From: Bacillus sp. EB01
GTDB lineage: Bacteria; Bacillota; Bacilli; Bacillales; Cytobacillaceae
Assembly: GCF_000613125.1 (NCBI RefSeq)
Contig: NZ_HG964497.1
Coordinates: forward strand, 26,590-88,608
Direction: 5' to 3'
Length of the DNA: 62,019 nt
The notes beneath the pieces were generated by a model. The model did not search any database. It saw nothing but the letters and a program-made list of their open reading frames with translations, and was not told the origin of the DNA. Of the stretch, positions 9,376 to 18,506 are shown piece by piece (the stretch's first letter is position 1; every line of letters starts with the position of its first letter). Both the position numbers and the translations under genes were made by a program.

Positions 9376-9497
9376 TGCCGTTGGGCTCGCGCAGCCTCAA
9401 CTTCTTCTTCGTACGGTCGTTTATACTGCCGTCTAATCGACCGAACCTTAACTTTTTCTCCGTACGGTCGTTTATATTACCTTCTAGTCGATTTTTA
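9376..9497. repeat. Tandem repeat, about 2.4 units of 51 bp
   Basis: TGCCGT at 9376 and 9427, and CGTACGGTCGTTTATA at 9410 and 9461, mark a 51-bp period. The second unit contains the dyad CGGTCG...CGACCG. It fills most of the gap (9197-9505) between the small membrane protein and the DegV gene and lies just after the DegV stop. Same period as the arrays at 52, 16246, 28802 and 34861. Confidence 0.8.
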
Positions 9498-9505
9498 CAC
9501 TCGCC

Positions 9506-10357
9506 CTACAATTCTAACCCCGCAACCCCAAATCCGCCGGGCCCGGCATGCGTGGATATCATCGCACCAGCTTGAATCCATCTAATATTTTCAAAACCAG
9601 ATTCCCTGGCAATTTCCTCCGCCCTCTGCTTAATGCTTTCTTCGAGTCCGAGCGAGTAAATGAGGTAAAGCTGGCTTCTATCAATATTGTACTCTGTTAA
9701 ATATTCGCGTAAGAGTTTCTCAGCAACGACGTTCATCTTCCCGCGGAATTTTTTAGTAGAAACAAGCTTTCCATCAATCAACTCGATACACGGCTTTATT
9801 TTTAGCAAAGCCCCGACAAGATAAGCAATATTGCTTACACGGCCACCGGCTCTTAAAAAATCAAGGCTACCCGGAGTGAAGGCAAGCTTCGACTTGGGAA
9901 TCACTGCTTCTATTTTTTCTATTAAGCGCGCCGGTTCAATCTCAGGTTCACTCTCCAACAAGGTAGCAGCATACATTACAACTGCCAATAATCCGCCAGT
10001 CACGTTCAAAGCGTCAATGAGAAATAGATTCTCGAATTCCTCGGCTGCAATTACTGCATTTTGAAAGGAAGACGATGCCTTTGATGTATAGCCAACATGA
10101 ATAATCGTGCAGCCTGGATGATCAGCTTTTATCCTCGAAAAAAACTCCTGGTACTCATGTACATTCGTAGCTGTTGTAGAGGGTATTTTTTTCGTCCGCT
10201 CATAATAATCATAAATATGCTCAACCGGTAATGAACCATCCGGATAATCTTTATCATCCATAATCACATGCATCGGTACAACCTCAATAGCATATTTATC
10301 CGTTAAATCCTTTGGTAAATCCGCGCCACTCTCCGTAGATAGCACAATCCGCCTCAT
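9506..10357 (-). CDS. DegV-family fatty-acid-binding protein
   Basis: 283 residues, the usual length of the DegV (FakB-like) family. These proteins bind a fatty acid between two domains and present it to a kinase. Family features seen: N-terminal STESGADLP, central TSKASSSFQNA, LDFLRAGGRVS and the C-terminal THAGPGGFGVAG. ATG at 10357 with GGAAGGGG upstream. No fakA neighbour, as is common because FakA is shared. Whether it truly serves as FakB cannot be told from sequence alone. Confidence 0.92.
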   Translation of the reverse strand: MRRIVLSTESGADLPKDLTDKYAIEVVPMHVIMDDKDYPDGSLPVEHIYDYYERTKKIPSTTATNVHEYQEFFSRIKADHPGCTIIHVGYTSKASSSFQNAVIAAEEFENLFLIDALNVTGGLLAVVMYAATLLESEPEIEPARLIEKIEAVIPKSKLAFTPGSLDFLRAGGRVSNIAYLVGALLKIKPCIELIDGKLVSTKKFRGKMNVVAEKLLREYLTEYNIDRSQLYLIYSLGLEESIKQRAEEIARESGFENIRWIQAGAMISTHAGPGGFGVAGLEL

Positions 10358-10470
10358 CGTATTTCCCCTTCCATCCCACAGCTAATATAGTTCGACTTTT
10401 ATAGACATATCTTAACTATACAGCAGAAGGACCAAACAATGAAGCGGTTTCCTAGAAAGGCAGCAGTGTT

Positions 10471-11115
10471 TTACTCCACCGATTGGCCTTTCCTATTCTG
10501 GTTGAACAAATGCTCGGTTGCCTTTATCCAAGTCTTTGCCATTAACATATTACCCATGCTGTTCATGTGGACACCATCAATTGTTAGTGGTTGGCCATTT
10601 CCATGCTTTAGATAGTTCATAAATGCGTGATGGGTCGGTACGACGGTTCCATTATATCGACGTGCCAATTTATCAACAATCTCAACGTACGGGATCAGCT
10701 TCAAATTTCCTTCGCCTTGGATTTCTTCATTTATAACCGTGGGTTCCATTAATATGATCGTTGAATTCGTTTTTTCTTTGAGGCTTCTAAGCAGTGATTC
10801 ATAAATTTCTTCAAAACGGTCTGGATAAATTTGAACCATATCAGGACTATCGAATTGCCGCCAAACATCATTAATTCCAATTGAAATCGATACAAAATTC
10901 GGTTGCAGGGAAACGACATCCCGCTCCCACCGTTCGGCCAGGTCATCCACCCGGTTACCGCTAATTCCTTTATTGAACATGTCCATATCTCGTTCCGGAT
11001 ATGTAATCTTTAAATAATCGTGAACTAAACGAACATAGCCAGTACCTATGTCATCACCTTCACTTTTTCCCCACCAAGTGATACTGTCTCCGATAAATAC
11101 AATTCGTTGTTTCAT
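10471..11115 (-). CDS. SGNH/GDSL-family esterase
   Basis: 214 residues of the SGNH hydrolase fold: block I GDSITWWG with the catalytic serine at residue 10, block II glycine region (FNKGISGNRV), block III SIGINDVWR, and block V with the Asp/His pair (DGVHMN). Probably a cytoplasmic carbohydrate esterase (deacetylase), since no signal peptide is seen. The ATG at 11115 is correctly spaced from GGAGG; the ATG at 11121 is too close. Last gene of a four-gene block with the GH67-like, six-hairpin and FAD proteins, so it likely removes acyl groups from the same glycan. Confidence 0.88.
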   Translation of the reverse strand: MKQRIVFIGDSITWWGKSEGDDIGTGYVRLVHDYLKITYPERDMDMFNKGISGNRVDDLAERWERDVVSLQPNFVSISIGINDVWRQFDSPDMVQIYPDRFEEIYESLLRSLKEKTNSTIILMEPTVINEEIQGEGNLKLIPYVEIVDKLARRYNGTVVPTHHAFMNYLKHGNGQPLTIDGVHMNSMGNMLMAKTWIKATEHLFNQNRKGQSVE

Positions 11116-11134
11116 GCTCATCCTCCAAACGTAG

Positions 11135-12706
11135 TCATTTACCGGCCTTCGCTTCCCATTCAGAAAGGTATGCGTCTAATTTTTCCCCGGTAAAATGAAC
11201 ATAAAAAGAAATCAGGCTGTTAGGTTCGCTAAAATTGTCTACTGGTTTCCCATTGAGTTGTTCAAAATCGCTTATCCAGCTTTTTATCTCATTAATAATC
11301 TTATCCATCCCATCAAAGGCCTTCACCTTTTCAGGATCAATCAACCGGTTTGGAAATAGATGAACATTCCATTTTGAAACATTCGAGAGAGCCGTTTCCA
11401 TAGTTCCAAGTATTTGTTTTACCTCACTATCATGGTTTCCGAACTGTGTGTAAAAATCGTTTTCAATATCTTCAAAAGAGTCTCCCCAGCTTAAGCGGGC
11501 AAAAAAATAACTATTCATCAACTGAATCGATTTCCACGGATACACCATGTCTTCATTTGTCGCATTGGATTTTGGGATGAACGGAACAATCAATTTAACG
11601 ATTTGCTCGATTCCCATTTGCGAATAAAATTCGATGTCATCCCTAATTCTTTGGAATAAAGGCGGAAAAAGGTCCCCTAACATGAAATGATCGCTGTAAT
11701 ACTCGAAAATCGTTAACTCTTTAGATTTCGCTGCAGTTGAGCTGCACCATTTTTGTAATGCCTCGTATGCTCTTTCTTCCTTCACGAAGGATTGCCGGTA
11801 GTTCCTGCCCCAAAAAGCAAATAAAGTATCAACAGATTTAGAGCTTTCCGCCCCATCTGGCAGCTCTAACATTTCCCATGATAGCCCTGCATTATAAGCG
11901 ATATGTTCGACACTAATATCAGGCAGCTGTTTTTTTAATTGTTCCGTAAACCCAATATAATGAGTTAAAAAGTGCTGATTATCCTCTATCCCAACATCCG
12001 CAGGCCATAACGATACCCGTTTTATTGAGCTTGATTCATTACAATAGCCTTCGATTTTGTTTATGACAAGTTCCTTCCAGCCATCATCCGAAAAGTCGAT
12101 TTGATTTTTCTCAACTCCTGAACCTTCACTTAATAGATAATGCATGCTATGCCCGCCCAGTGTTACCATCAGCCCGCGCTTTTCAATCTCTTTTGCAACT
12201 GCATGCTTTACCTTGTCCCATAACATAAAAGTAAAGAATAGTTCATTGATATACTGTTTTGCTGACCAGTCAATTAACTGCAGAAGAAAATCTGTATCCT
12301 CATAGTTTTCAAGGACCAAGCCCCTTCTTTTCATTTTCCCACTGAGCATCCCATAGGTATCAGCATTATTTCCAATGAAATTAAGTGTGTCTTTTGATAG
12401 AAAACTAGTCCACTTATACCCGAACAGTTTTTTACAAGTATGATATACACCAAACAGTACCGAACGCGTGTTAGATCCGATAATATAAATTTCGCTGTCT
12501 TTTTCCAGCACCTGAAAGGCATCAGTAGACCCTTCAGTATCTAAATTTGAATCGATAAGATTTCTTTCATGAAAATCCCGATATACCCCTAATACAAATG
12601 AATAAGGGATAGACTGACCAACCTGTCCCGCGTAGTCCAGCAGCTCTTCTTTTGCAAACTTTACCACAGGATCTTCATTTAAAATAGTACATTGAATGTC
12701 CGGCAA
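11135..12706 (-). CDS. GH67/DUF4838-like intracellular glycan-processing protein
   Basis: About 523 residues. The N-terminal part has the strand-rich domain found at the front of alpha-glucuronidases, GH20 and DUF4838 proteins, ending in IIGSNTRSVLFGVYH. Then comes a barrel-like region starting KRRGLVLENYED, with aromatic-rich stretches (LFFTFMLWDKV, FEYYSDHFM) as in that clan. I cannot assign catalytic residues, and no signal peptide is seen. TTG at 12706 with GAGGAGGT is preferred over TTG at 12745, which would overlap the upstream gene and has no ribosome binding site. A glycoside hydrolase role is inferred from fold resemblance and context. Confidence 0.7.
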   Translation of the reverse strand: MPDIQCTILNEDPVVKFAKEELLDYAGQVGQSIPYSFVLGVYRDFHERNLIDSNLDTEGSTDAFQVLEKDSEIYIIGSNTRSVLFGVYHTCKKLFGYKWTSFLSKDTLNFIGNNADTYGMLSGKMKRRGLVLENYEDTDFLLQLIDWSAKQYINELFFTFMLWDKVKHAVAKEIEKRGLMVTLGGHSMHYLLSEGSGVEKNQIDFSDDGWKELVINKIEGYCNESSSIKRVSLWPADVGIEDNQHFLTHYIGFTEQLKKQLPDISVEHIAYNAGLSWEMLELPDGAESSKSVDTLFAFWGRNYRQSFVKEERAYEALQKWCSSTAAKSKELTIFEYYSDHFMLGDLFPPLFQRIRDDIEFYSQMGIEQIVKLIVPFIPKSNATNEDMVYPWKSIQLMNSYFFARLSWGDSFEDIENDFYTQFGNHDSEVKQILGTMETALSNVSKWNVHLFPNRLIDPEKVKAFDGMDKIINEIKSWISDFEQLNGKPVDNFSEPNSLISFYVHFTGEKLDAYLSEWEAKAGK

Positions 12707-12737
12707 AACAGGTACCTCCTCAGAATCCTTTTTTATC

Positions 12738-14591
12738 TTAATCAAGTAGCGATTGATTCATTTCGCTTAAAAGAAGACCTGATAAGATAATGGCATTCGT
12801 CCAGCCACTTTCAATAACATATGCTCCCCAGCCCGTATCACCATTATTGCCAAAATACTCGCCTCGGTCCAAATGGAAGGAACGCATCCAGCCGCCATCG
12901 AATTCTTTTTTGGCTGAAGTGATTTGAATGGCAGATATAAAGCTGAGTAACTTCTCATGCAAATCTTTAATTGCCGGATCGCCAGTCGCTTTACTAGCCT
13001 CCCACGCGTTCATAACCAGGAAATTATTCGTATATAATTGATCGGCAATACCTTCATTATTAAATTGAAAAACACCCGTATCTTCAAAACCATATCGCTC
13101 CGGGTCTGGATTATCACTTTCCTCAATTCCGCCCTGCTCATGCTGATTTGCTAATAAGTACTCAACCACTTCATATAATCCCTGGCAAATCGTTTCATCT
13201 TTACTAATGGCATACATTTGCGATAGTGACAGGAGGAACCTGCTGTATCCCGCTGTTTTGCTATACATATACTTTAAATTCTCTTTATTCTTCAGCAATT
13301 CCAAACTACCTTGATAGGCCGCCTGTTTAAACTGTTCATCCTGGGATACAATATAGGCCTGTATAAAGGCTGCATGGACAATTGATTCAAAATGCGGGTT
13401 CATACTTGCCGCAATGGAATTTTTGAAAAAGGTAGCTCCGTTCTCAAGCAGTTCCTTTTCTCGGATACATTCTGGACGAAGCCCATTCATATTTTGCGTG
13501 TTTAAAAGAGCATATGCCGTTAATAGGCCTCTCTCCTTGTATTCTTCATTTCCTGTTTTACGGTAAAGATATAATAGAACAAGTGCCACCCAGCCATTAT
13601 CATCTGAAAAAATTTGATCCGGTTTCTTTTTTGGACTTTGAAACCATTTCCAAAAACCGTAGGTGACTGAATCAGGGTTGGTATCCTGATAGCCTTCTTC
13701 GAACAAAAAGGCCAGCAAATTCGCTGATAGCTCTGTCCATTTCTTTTCCTTCCTATATTCTCCATATAAGTAAAACAACAATGCAGTATGGGCGTGGCAA
13801 TCCGGCCTTAAATCTTTACTAATCTCACTCCGGATCGAATGAACATTTTCATAAACTCCGAGACTTCCATCATCCTTCGGCAAGATACCCGATGTTAAAA
13901 ACCAGTTCACACCCTTTTCAAGGGTTTTTGCAATATCAGTATGCTTTAATAGCTCGATAATCGGCTGTATGGTCTTAATTGGCAATTGATAATCAGATTT
14001 CAACCAGTTTATAACATCATTCCATAACCAATTTGGACGTAATGTCCAGGGCTGTTCATTACCTAAAAAGGAAATGGCTGAATAGATAGCTTTCCCTTCC
14101 CCATGTTTTTTGGCAATGATGGCTGGATAATCCCCTGTCGCTTCCGTGCTATGAGTTTCTCTAAAATGGCCAATATCCATCAGTCTTTCGATATCGAAAG
14201 TAAAATCAAATGCAAAACCGGTTATAAAAGGACCGTGCCATTCGAGCAACTGGCCTTTTTTACAAAAATCGCTATCCTTTGATATGACTAATTTTTCAAG
14301 ACGGCGATTGGTCACGTTAAAATCCTGCTTGAACCCAAAAAGCCGCGAAGTCGGAAAATCATCACAATTGATCATTTCCCCATATAGGATGCCGCCATTG
14401 TCGACAAAATCCCATAGCTTCTCAACTAATTCATAAGGCAATTTCAAGGGTACACCGTTGTCGTTGCCATTTATAAAGATAAACTTATAGTTTAGTAAAT
14501 CCTCATCCATCAGCTGGCTAATATCCGAGAAGAAGTTGGTAAAATCAACAAAACCGTTCATTTGCTTGCTTTTGTCAACAAGAGCTATCAC
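12738..14591 (-). CDS. Amidotransferase-like plus six-hairpin glycosidase-like protein
   Basis: 617 residues in two parts. Residues 1-190 look like the class I glutamine-amidotransferase-like fold often attached to glycan enzymes (LLNYKFIFINGNDNGV, then HGEGKAIYSA). Residues about 220-617 have repeated helical hairpins with aromatic and acidic motifs (YGFWKWFQ, SDDNGWVALVLLYLY, DGGWMRSFHLDRG) like (alpha/alpha)6 barrels of unsaturated glucuronyl hydrolases and relatives. No signal peptide, so it would act on imported oligosaccharide. GTG start 14591 after GGAGTG. Substrate unknown. It lies 31 bp before the GH67-like gene. Confidence 0.65.
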   Translation of the reverse strand: MIALVDKSKQMNGFVDFTNFFSDISQLMDEDLLNYKFIFINGNDNGVPLKLPYELVEKLWDFVDNGGILYGEMINCDDFPTSRLFGFKQDFNVTNRRLEKLVISKDSDFCKKGQLLEWHGPFITGFAFDFTFDIERLMDIGHFRETHSTEATGDYPAIIAKKHGEGKAIYSAISFLGNEQPWTLRPNWLWNDVINWLKSDYQLPIKTIQPIIELLKHTDIAKTLEKGVNWFLTSGILPKDDGSLGVYENVHSIRSEISKDLRPDCHAHTALLFYLYGEYRKEKKWTELSANLLAFLFEEGYQDTNPDSVTYGFWKWFQSPKKKPDQIFSDDNGWVALVLLYLYRKTGNEEYKERGLLTAYALLNTQNMNGLRPECIREKELLENGATFFKNSIAASMNPHFESIVHAAFIQAYIVSQDEQFKQAAYQGSLELLKNKENLKYMYSKTAGYSRFLLSLSQMYAISKDETICQGLYEVVEYLLANQHEQGGIEESDNPDPERYGFEDTGVFQFNNEGIADQLYTNNFLVMNAWEASKATGDPAIKDLHEKLLSFISAIQITSAKKEFDGGWMRSFHLDRGEYFGNNGDTGWGAYVIESGWTNAIILSGLLLSEMNQSLLD

Positions 14592-14606
14592 TATTATTCA
14601 CTCCAT

Positions 14607-16187
14607 TCATACTTTATGAATTTTTGGCCACTCAAGTTCAATCCCGGCTTTTACTAATCGGTCCTGAAAATCCTTTAATCGATGCCCGTTATTCCTCACT
14701 TCACGCGGGCTGATACCGTGATCAATGCAGTAAGCAGCCAGGTGGCCTGCCGCCTCACCAATATTCCATTCAACCGGATGAAGACGGTAAGAGCCATTCG
14801 ATAAATGAGTCGTTCCAATGTTTTTACAGGCAGGCAGCAAGTTTTGAACGCGTATTGGTATCAAACTCCCGAGTGGAATTTGGAATGGATGGGATGAAAT
14901 ATCAATATACGTATTCATACCTGTACTTGGATGAAGGTCTAAGCGATAACAGCCAATGCCAACACTGTCCTCAAAAAACGTGGCACTGTCCTTCCCCTCG
15001 ATTTCCCCGCTTATATGCTGTTCTTTCACGGTGAATTCAGCCTTTATCCTGCGTGATTCGCGGATGTATGGATACATGGCCAATCCATCTTCAGTACCTA
15101 ATACATCTTTTCTTAAACGGATTCCCGGATACCCGCAGCCTCCGTCAGGCCTTGGTGCTTCAGTTTGCAGCCAATACAGCAGCGATAAGCTTAACTGTTT
15201 TGCATTATATAAATGCTTTTCCTTCTCATCTTCAGATACATCGATTACAGGCCCCAGCCAATAATCATTCTGCGGCCAGTTGACTATCGTTATATCACTT
15301 TCAAAGGTCCCTGGTTCAAAATTTGTTTTATCGATTACTCTGCGGTAATTCCAAAGCGAAAAGCGTTCCGGCTCATAAAAAAAAGAATATTCTATTGGTT
15401 CCAATGTATAAGGCACTACACCCCACCAGCTTAATTGCTTCGCTGGCCAAAAGTCAGCCTGATACCCTTTCCAAAACTCATATTGTACAGGCTTTTCAAT
15501 TGTATGGTCTTCACCTTCGATATAATCAATAGCAAAGCAATATGTAAACGCCTGCATATTGGAGGGCTCCGGCTCACCTTTTGGCGCATGCTCCTCGCCG
15601 GTTTCCGCCTGAGACTCCGACCCAATTACATACTCAACATTTGCGAGCGGTAAAACATCACCCATTTCAGTTGCATCCAAAAAGTAGCTTCCCTTTAAAA
15701 GGGCGGAGTGGCCCATAACTGAGTGGCGGACGGTAACCGTGAGCACCTGGTCATTTTCTGTATCAGCGTGAATAATTTTATACTCCGATAACAAAGTAAG
15801 CTTCTTGCTATGCAGAAAAGGCGCCAGCATATCATATAACACACGTAATGCTACTCGAGGTTCATGGCTTATCGTACTGACAATGGCATTGCCAGGATTG
15901 AATTGATCACTGAACCGGTAGCTATTCTTCACAGGAAAATGATTTAAATAGTAGTCTCTAACCTTTCTTCTGAAGGTCCGGTAGTTTCTTGTTGCACCGA
16001 AGCTTTCAATCCATGGATGCTCATCCGGTGGAACACCCTGGCTTGTAATTTGTCCGCCAATCCATTTCGTTTCCTCGGTTAAAATGACCGTTTTGCCTGA
16101 TTGGAGCGCGGATAGTGCGGCTGAACATCCGCCAAGCCCGCCGCCAACAATAACAAGATCTGCCTGTAATTCCTGAGAGACTGTCAA
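14607..16187 (-). CDS. FAD-dependent oxidoreductase, glycan-locus type
   Basis: About 526 residues of the FAD_oxidored family that is common in polysaccharide-utilisation loci. The N-terminal dinucleotide fold is ADLVIVGGGLGGCSAA, followed by the family signature WIGGQITSQG. The C-terminal part has HLSNGSYRLHPVEWNIGEAAG, contributing to flavin binding. The exact reaction in this family is mostly unknown; oxidation of a sugar hydroxyl is the likely role. I prefer the TTG at 16187 (GAGGTG six bases upstream) to the ATG at 16202. A paralogue lies at 35224. Confidence 0.82.
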   Translation of the reverse strand: MTVSQELQADLVIVGGGLGGCSAALSALQSGKTVILTEETKWIGGQITSQGVPPDEHPWIESFGATRNYRTFRRKVRDYYLNHFPVKNSYRFSDQFNPGNAIVSTISHEPRVALRVLYDMLAPFLHSKKLTLLSEYKIIHADTENDQVLTVTVRHSVMGHSALLKGSYFLDATEMGDVLPLANVEYVIGSESQAETGEEHAPKGEPEPSNMQAFTYCFAIDYIEGEDHTIEKPVQYEFWKGYQADFWPAKQLSWWGVVPYTLEPIEYSFFYEPERFSLWNYRRVIDKTNFEPGTFESDITIVNWPQNDYWLGPVIDVSEDEKEKHLYNAKQLSLSLLYWLQTEAPRPDGGCGYPGIRLRKDVLGTEDGLAMYPYIRESRRIKAEFTVKEQHISGEIEGKDSATFFEDSVGIGCYRLDLHPSTGMNTYIDISSHPFQIPLGSLIPIRVQNLLPACKNIGTTHLSNGSYRLHPVEWNIGEAAGHLAAYCIDHGISPREVRNNGHRLKDFQDRLVKAGIELEWPKIHKV

Positions 16188-16245
16188 TTCTATACACCTC
16201 ATTCAGTGAAATTGATATTTTAGATAAGCTCTTCGTTTTGCATTA

Positions 16246-16345
16246 CCATTAATCTAATAAAATGGCTTTTTAGTTTAATCCTTGGTTTCTACCTGGCAAT
16301 TAATCTAATAAAATGACTTTTTAGATTAAACTTCGATTCGGACAG
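16246..16345. repeat. Tandem repeat, two units of 51 bp
   Basis: ATTAATCTAATAAAATG occurs at 16248 and 16299. Within each unit a second box (TTTAATCC, then GATTAAAC) follows about 27 bp later. This two-box layout, ATTAATCT then TTAATCC, matches the unit of the 12-copy array at 28802, so the two loci appear related. It lies between two blocks of the glycan locus. Confidence 0.8.
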
Positions 16346-16451
16346 CGTCATTTTTCTATAATTGGGAAACGATTGCCCATCATATAGTTGAACGGACTGT
16401 TGCATTGTTTCTTGACCATTAACGCTGCCCACTGCCCTATTAAATTATTTA

Positions 16452-16476
16452 AGGAATCAAGTATTCCTTGATTCCT
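16452..16476 (-). terminator. Possible terminator after the Gfo/Idh pair
   Basis: Ten-base-pair stem AGGAATCAAG / CTTGATTCCT, 7 bp after the stop codon of the downstream Gfo/Idh gene. The following minus-strand sequence is AT-rich but has no clean T run, so read-through into the FAD-oxidoreductase block is possible. Confidence 0.55.
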
Positions 16477-16482
16477 CAGTTT

Positions 16483-17457
16483 TCAGCGCAGTTTTACAGG
16501 TTTGTTTTTGTCAAAAGAATCGTAGGCAGCCATTGCAACTTCTACAGCCTTCAAACCTGAATTCCCTGTCGCAAGCGGCGGCTTTCCTTCTTTAACACTC
16601 CTAACAAAATTCTCAATTAGTCCCTCATCCATATCATCGCCCCAGCCGAGCCATTGAACTCCCTCAGTATTGGAATACAAATCGAGCTTTTGGGAAAACG
16701 CATCAACTTTTGCGTTTCCCTTTGATCCGATTATTTCCAAGGTCACATCGCCCCATATAGGGTAGCTACTATTCCGTGACCAGCTGCAATCCAGGGTAGC
16801 GAACATTCCATTTGAGAATTCCATCGTAATTATCCCGCAATCATCAATTGGATGATCAATATACACATTGCCTATTTCCGCATAAACTTCTTCAACTTCC
16901 GCACCTGTGAACCATCTCATAATATCGACAACGTGAACTGTATGGTCAAGAACGGCTCCGCCACCTGATTTTTCTTTATCGATGAACCAGCCGCCGGGAT
17001 TGGTTCCGCGATTCGTTCCTTTAATCGCCAGAATTTCTCCGAGTACTCCCTGTTCAATCATCTTTTTAGCTTCACGGATTGGTGTATTAAACCGTACTGG
17101 AAAAGCAGTACCTAATAAAACTTGGTTCGCTTCACAAACACGAATCATTTCCTCACTATCTTTTACATTGGTAGCTAGGGGTTTTTCACATAGTACATGC
17201 TTTCCAGCCCTGGCTGCCGCAAGCACATGCTGGTGATGAAGACTATTTTCGGATGTCACGATTACGGCATCAATGTCAGTCTCCAGTAATTCTTGATAGT
17301 TTTTAAAATAGGCCGTATTAAACATATCGGCATATTTCCGGCCTCTTTCTTCATTTTCATCGGCGATGCCTGCAAACGTCACATTCTCCATGCCATTTAG
17401 TACGGAAGCATAACTATGGGCATGCATATGCGCGAAACTGATAATTCCAATTTTCAT
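16483..17457 (-). CDS. Gfo/Idh/MocA-family oxidoreductase 1
   Basis: 324 residues: N-terminal Rossmann fold (IGIISFAHMHAHSY) and the family signature CEKPLATNV, with the C-terminal substrate domain holding GGAVLDHTVHVVDIMRW, whose D/H residues usually shape the active site. Such enzymes oxidise or reduce sugar hydroxyls or inositols with a nicotinamide cofactor. The nucleotide loop is atypical (no GxGxxG). Starts at ATG overlapping the stop of the upstream Gfo/Idh gene by one base (TAATG), so the two are translationally coupled and may form consecutive steps. Confidence 0.9.
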   Translation of the reverse strand: MKIGIISFAHMHAHSYASVLNGMENVTFAGIADENEERGRKYADMFNTAYFKNYQELLETDIDAVIVTSENSLHHQHVLAAARAGKHVLCEKPLATNVKDSEEMIRVCEANQVLLGTAFPVRFNTPIREAKKMIEQGVLGEILAIKGTNRGTNPGGWFIDKEKSGGGAVLDHTVHVVDIMRWFTGAEVEEVYAEIGNVYIDHPIDDCGIITMEFSNGMFATLDCSWSRNSSYPIWGDVTLEIIGSKGNAKVDAFSQKLDLYSNTEGVQWLGWGDDMDEGLIENFVRSVKEGKPPLATGNSGLKAVEVAMAAYDSFDKNKPVKLR

Positions 17458-18464
17458 TACAGTGCTCCCCCTTTCGAATCAAGGGTTACAGGCAATCCTG
17501 TTTTTAAGGATTGAAGAGCAGCTGCAGATATTTCCATTGCTTTATAAGCATCTTCAGCGGTTACAAGTGGTGTTTCATTTGTCTTCAAACATATTAGGAA
17601 ATGTTCAAGTTCTACATGATAAGGTGATTTTTTCAATGGGCTTTGAGGTACCGCTACCCCGGCCTGCTCCTCATGTGTTTGCCTGATAGAAAGCAAGACT
17701 GGCTCTTCTTTTAAACTATCGTATTCGAGAATTCCAGTTTTACCGGCAAATTCAAATTGTGAAGAGAATGTTTGATGTGCCCATGATCCTTCCACATGGG
17801 CAATGACTCCAGATTTAAAGGCAAGTGTGACCAAAGCGTAATCAAGGTGTTCAATATTCCGTTTGGCAAGCCCTTTTGCAAATACCCTTTCAACCTCGCC
17901 AAAGGTCCAGCGCAGAAAATCAAAATCATGGATAATCAAATCAAGGATTACGCCACCGCTTTTCGTTTGGTCAGCATACCAATCGCTCCAGCCAGCAGGG
18001 AAATTCCCTCCTCTTCTTGTACGGGCGACACCAACCTCCCCAATTGCCCCATTCGCTACGAGTTCACGTACTTTTGCATATTGAGGGAAGAAACGGACAA
18101 CATGGCCAACAAATAATTTAACATGTTTCTCTTCACAATAATCAATCATTTCTCTTGCGTCCTCGAGCGTATAGGCCAGAGGTTTTTCACAGATGACATC
18201 AATACCATAATCCGCTGCCTTCATCACATATTCCTTATGCAAGAAAGTAGGAACACAAATATCAATCACATCAATATGGTGCAAATTTTTCACAGCTTCA
18301 TCTAATGTTTCGAAAATCTTCGTATCATGGTCGCCAACAAGCCGGGCAGCCTGCTCTTTTCGCAATTCAACAATCCCTGCTACCTCAACATGATCCATCG
18401 CGTAATAAGAAACGGCATGCTCCATCCCCATCGTTCCTGCGCCAATTAACAAAACCCTTTGCAT
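17457..18464 (-). CDS. Gfo/Idh/MocA-family oxidoreductase 2
   Basis: 335 residues with a normal cofactor loop (LIGAGTMGMEH), the CEKPLAYT motif and the active-site helix GGVILDLIIHDFDFLRW. Likely a sugar or inositol dehydrogenase. Partner of the next gene, with a one-base stop-start overlap, and 42 bp after the GH1 gene. Two coupled Gfo/Idh/MocA enzymes beside glycosidases suggest oxidation and reduction at a sugar carbon, as in 3-keto-sugar pathways. That link is inference. Confidence 0.92.
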   Translation of the reverse strand: MQRVLLIGAGTMGMEHAVSYYAMDHVEVAGIVELRKEQAARLVGDHDTKIFETLDEAVKNLHHIDVIDICVPTFLHKEYVMKAADYGIDVICEKPLAYTLEDAREMIDYCEEKHVKLFVGHVVRFFPQYAKVRELVANGAIGEVGVARTRRGGNFPAGWSDWYADQTKSGGVILDLIIHDFDFLRWTFGEVERVFAKGLAKRNIEHLDYALVTLAFKSGVIAHVEGSWAHQTFSSQFEFAGKTGILEYDSLKEEPVLLSIRQTHEEQAGVAVPQSPLKKSPYHVELEHFLICLKTNETPLVTAEDAYKAMEISAAALQSLKTGLPVTLDSKGGAL

Positions 18465-18506
18465 ATCATCAATCCCTCTTTTGGATTTCCGGATAATAGC
18501 TTCCGA

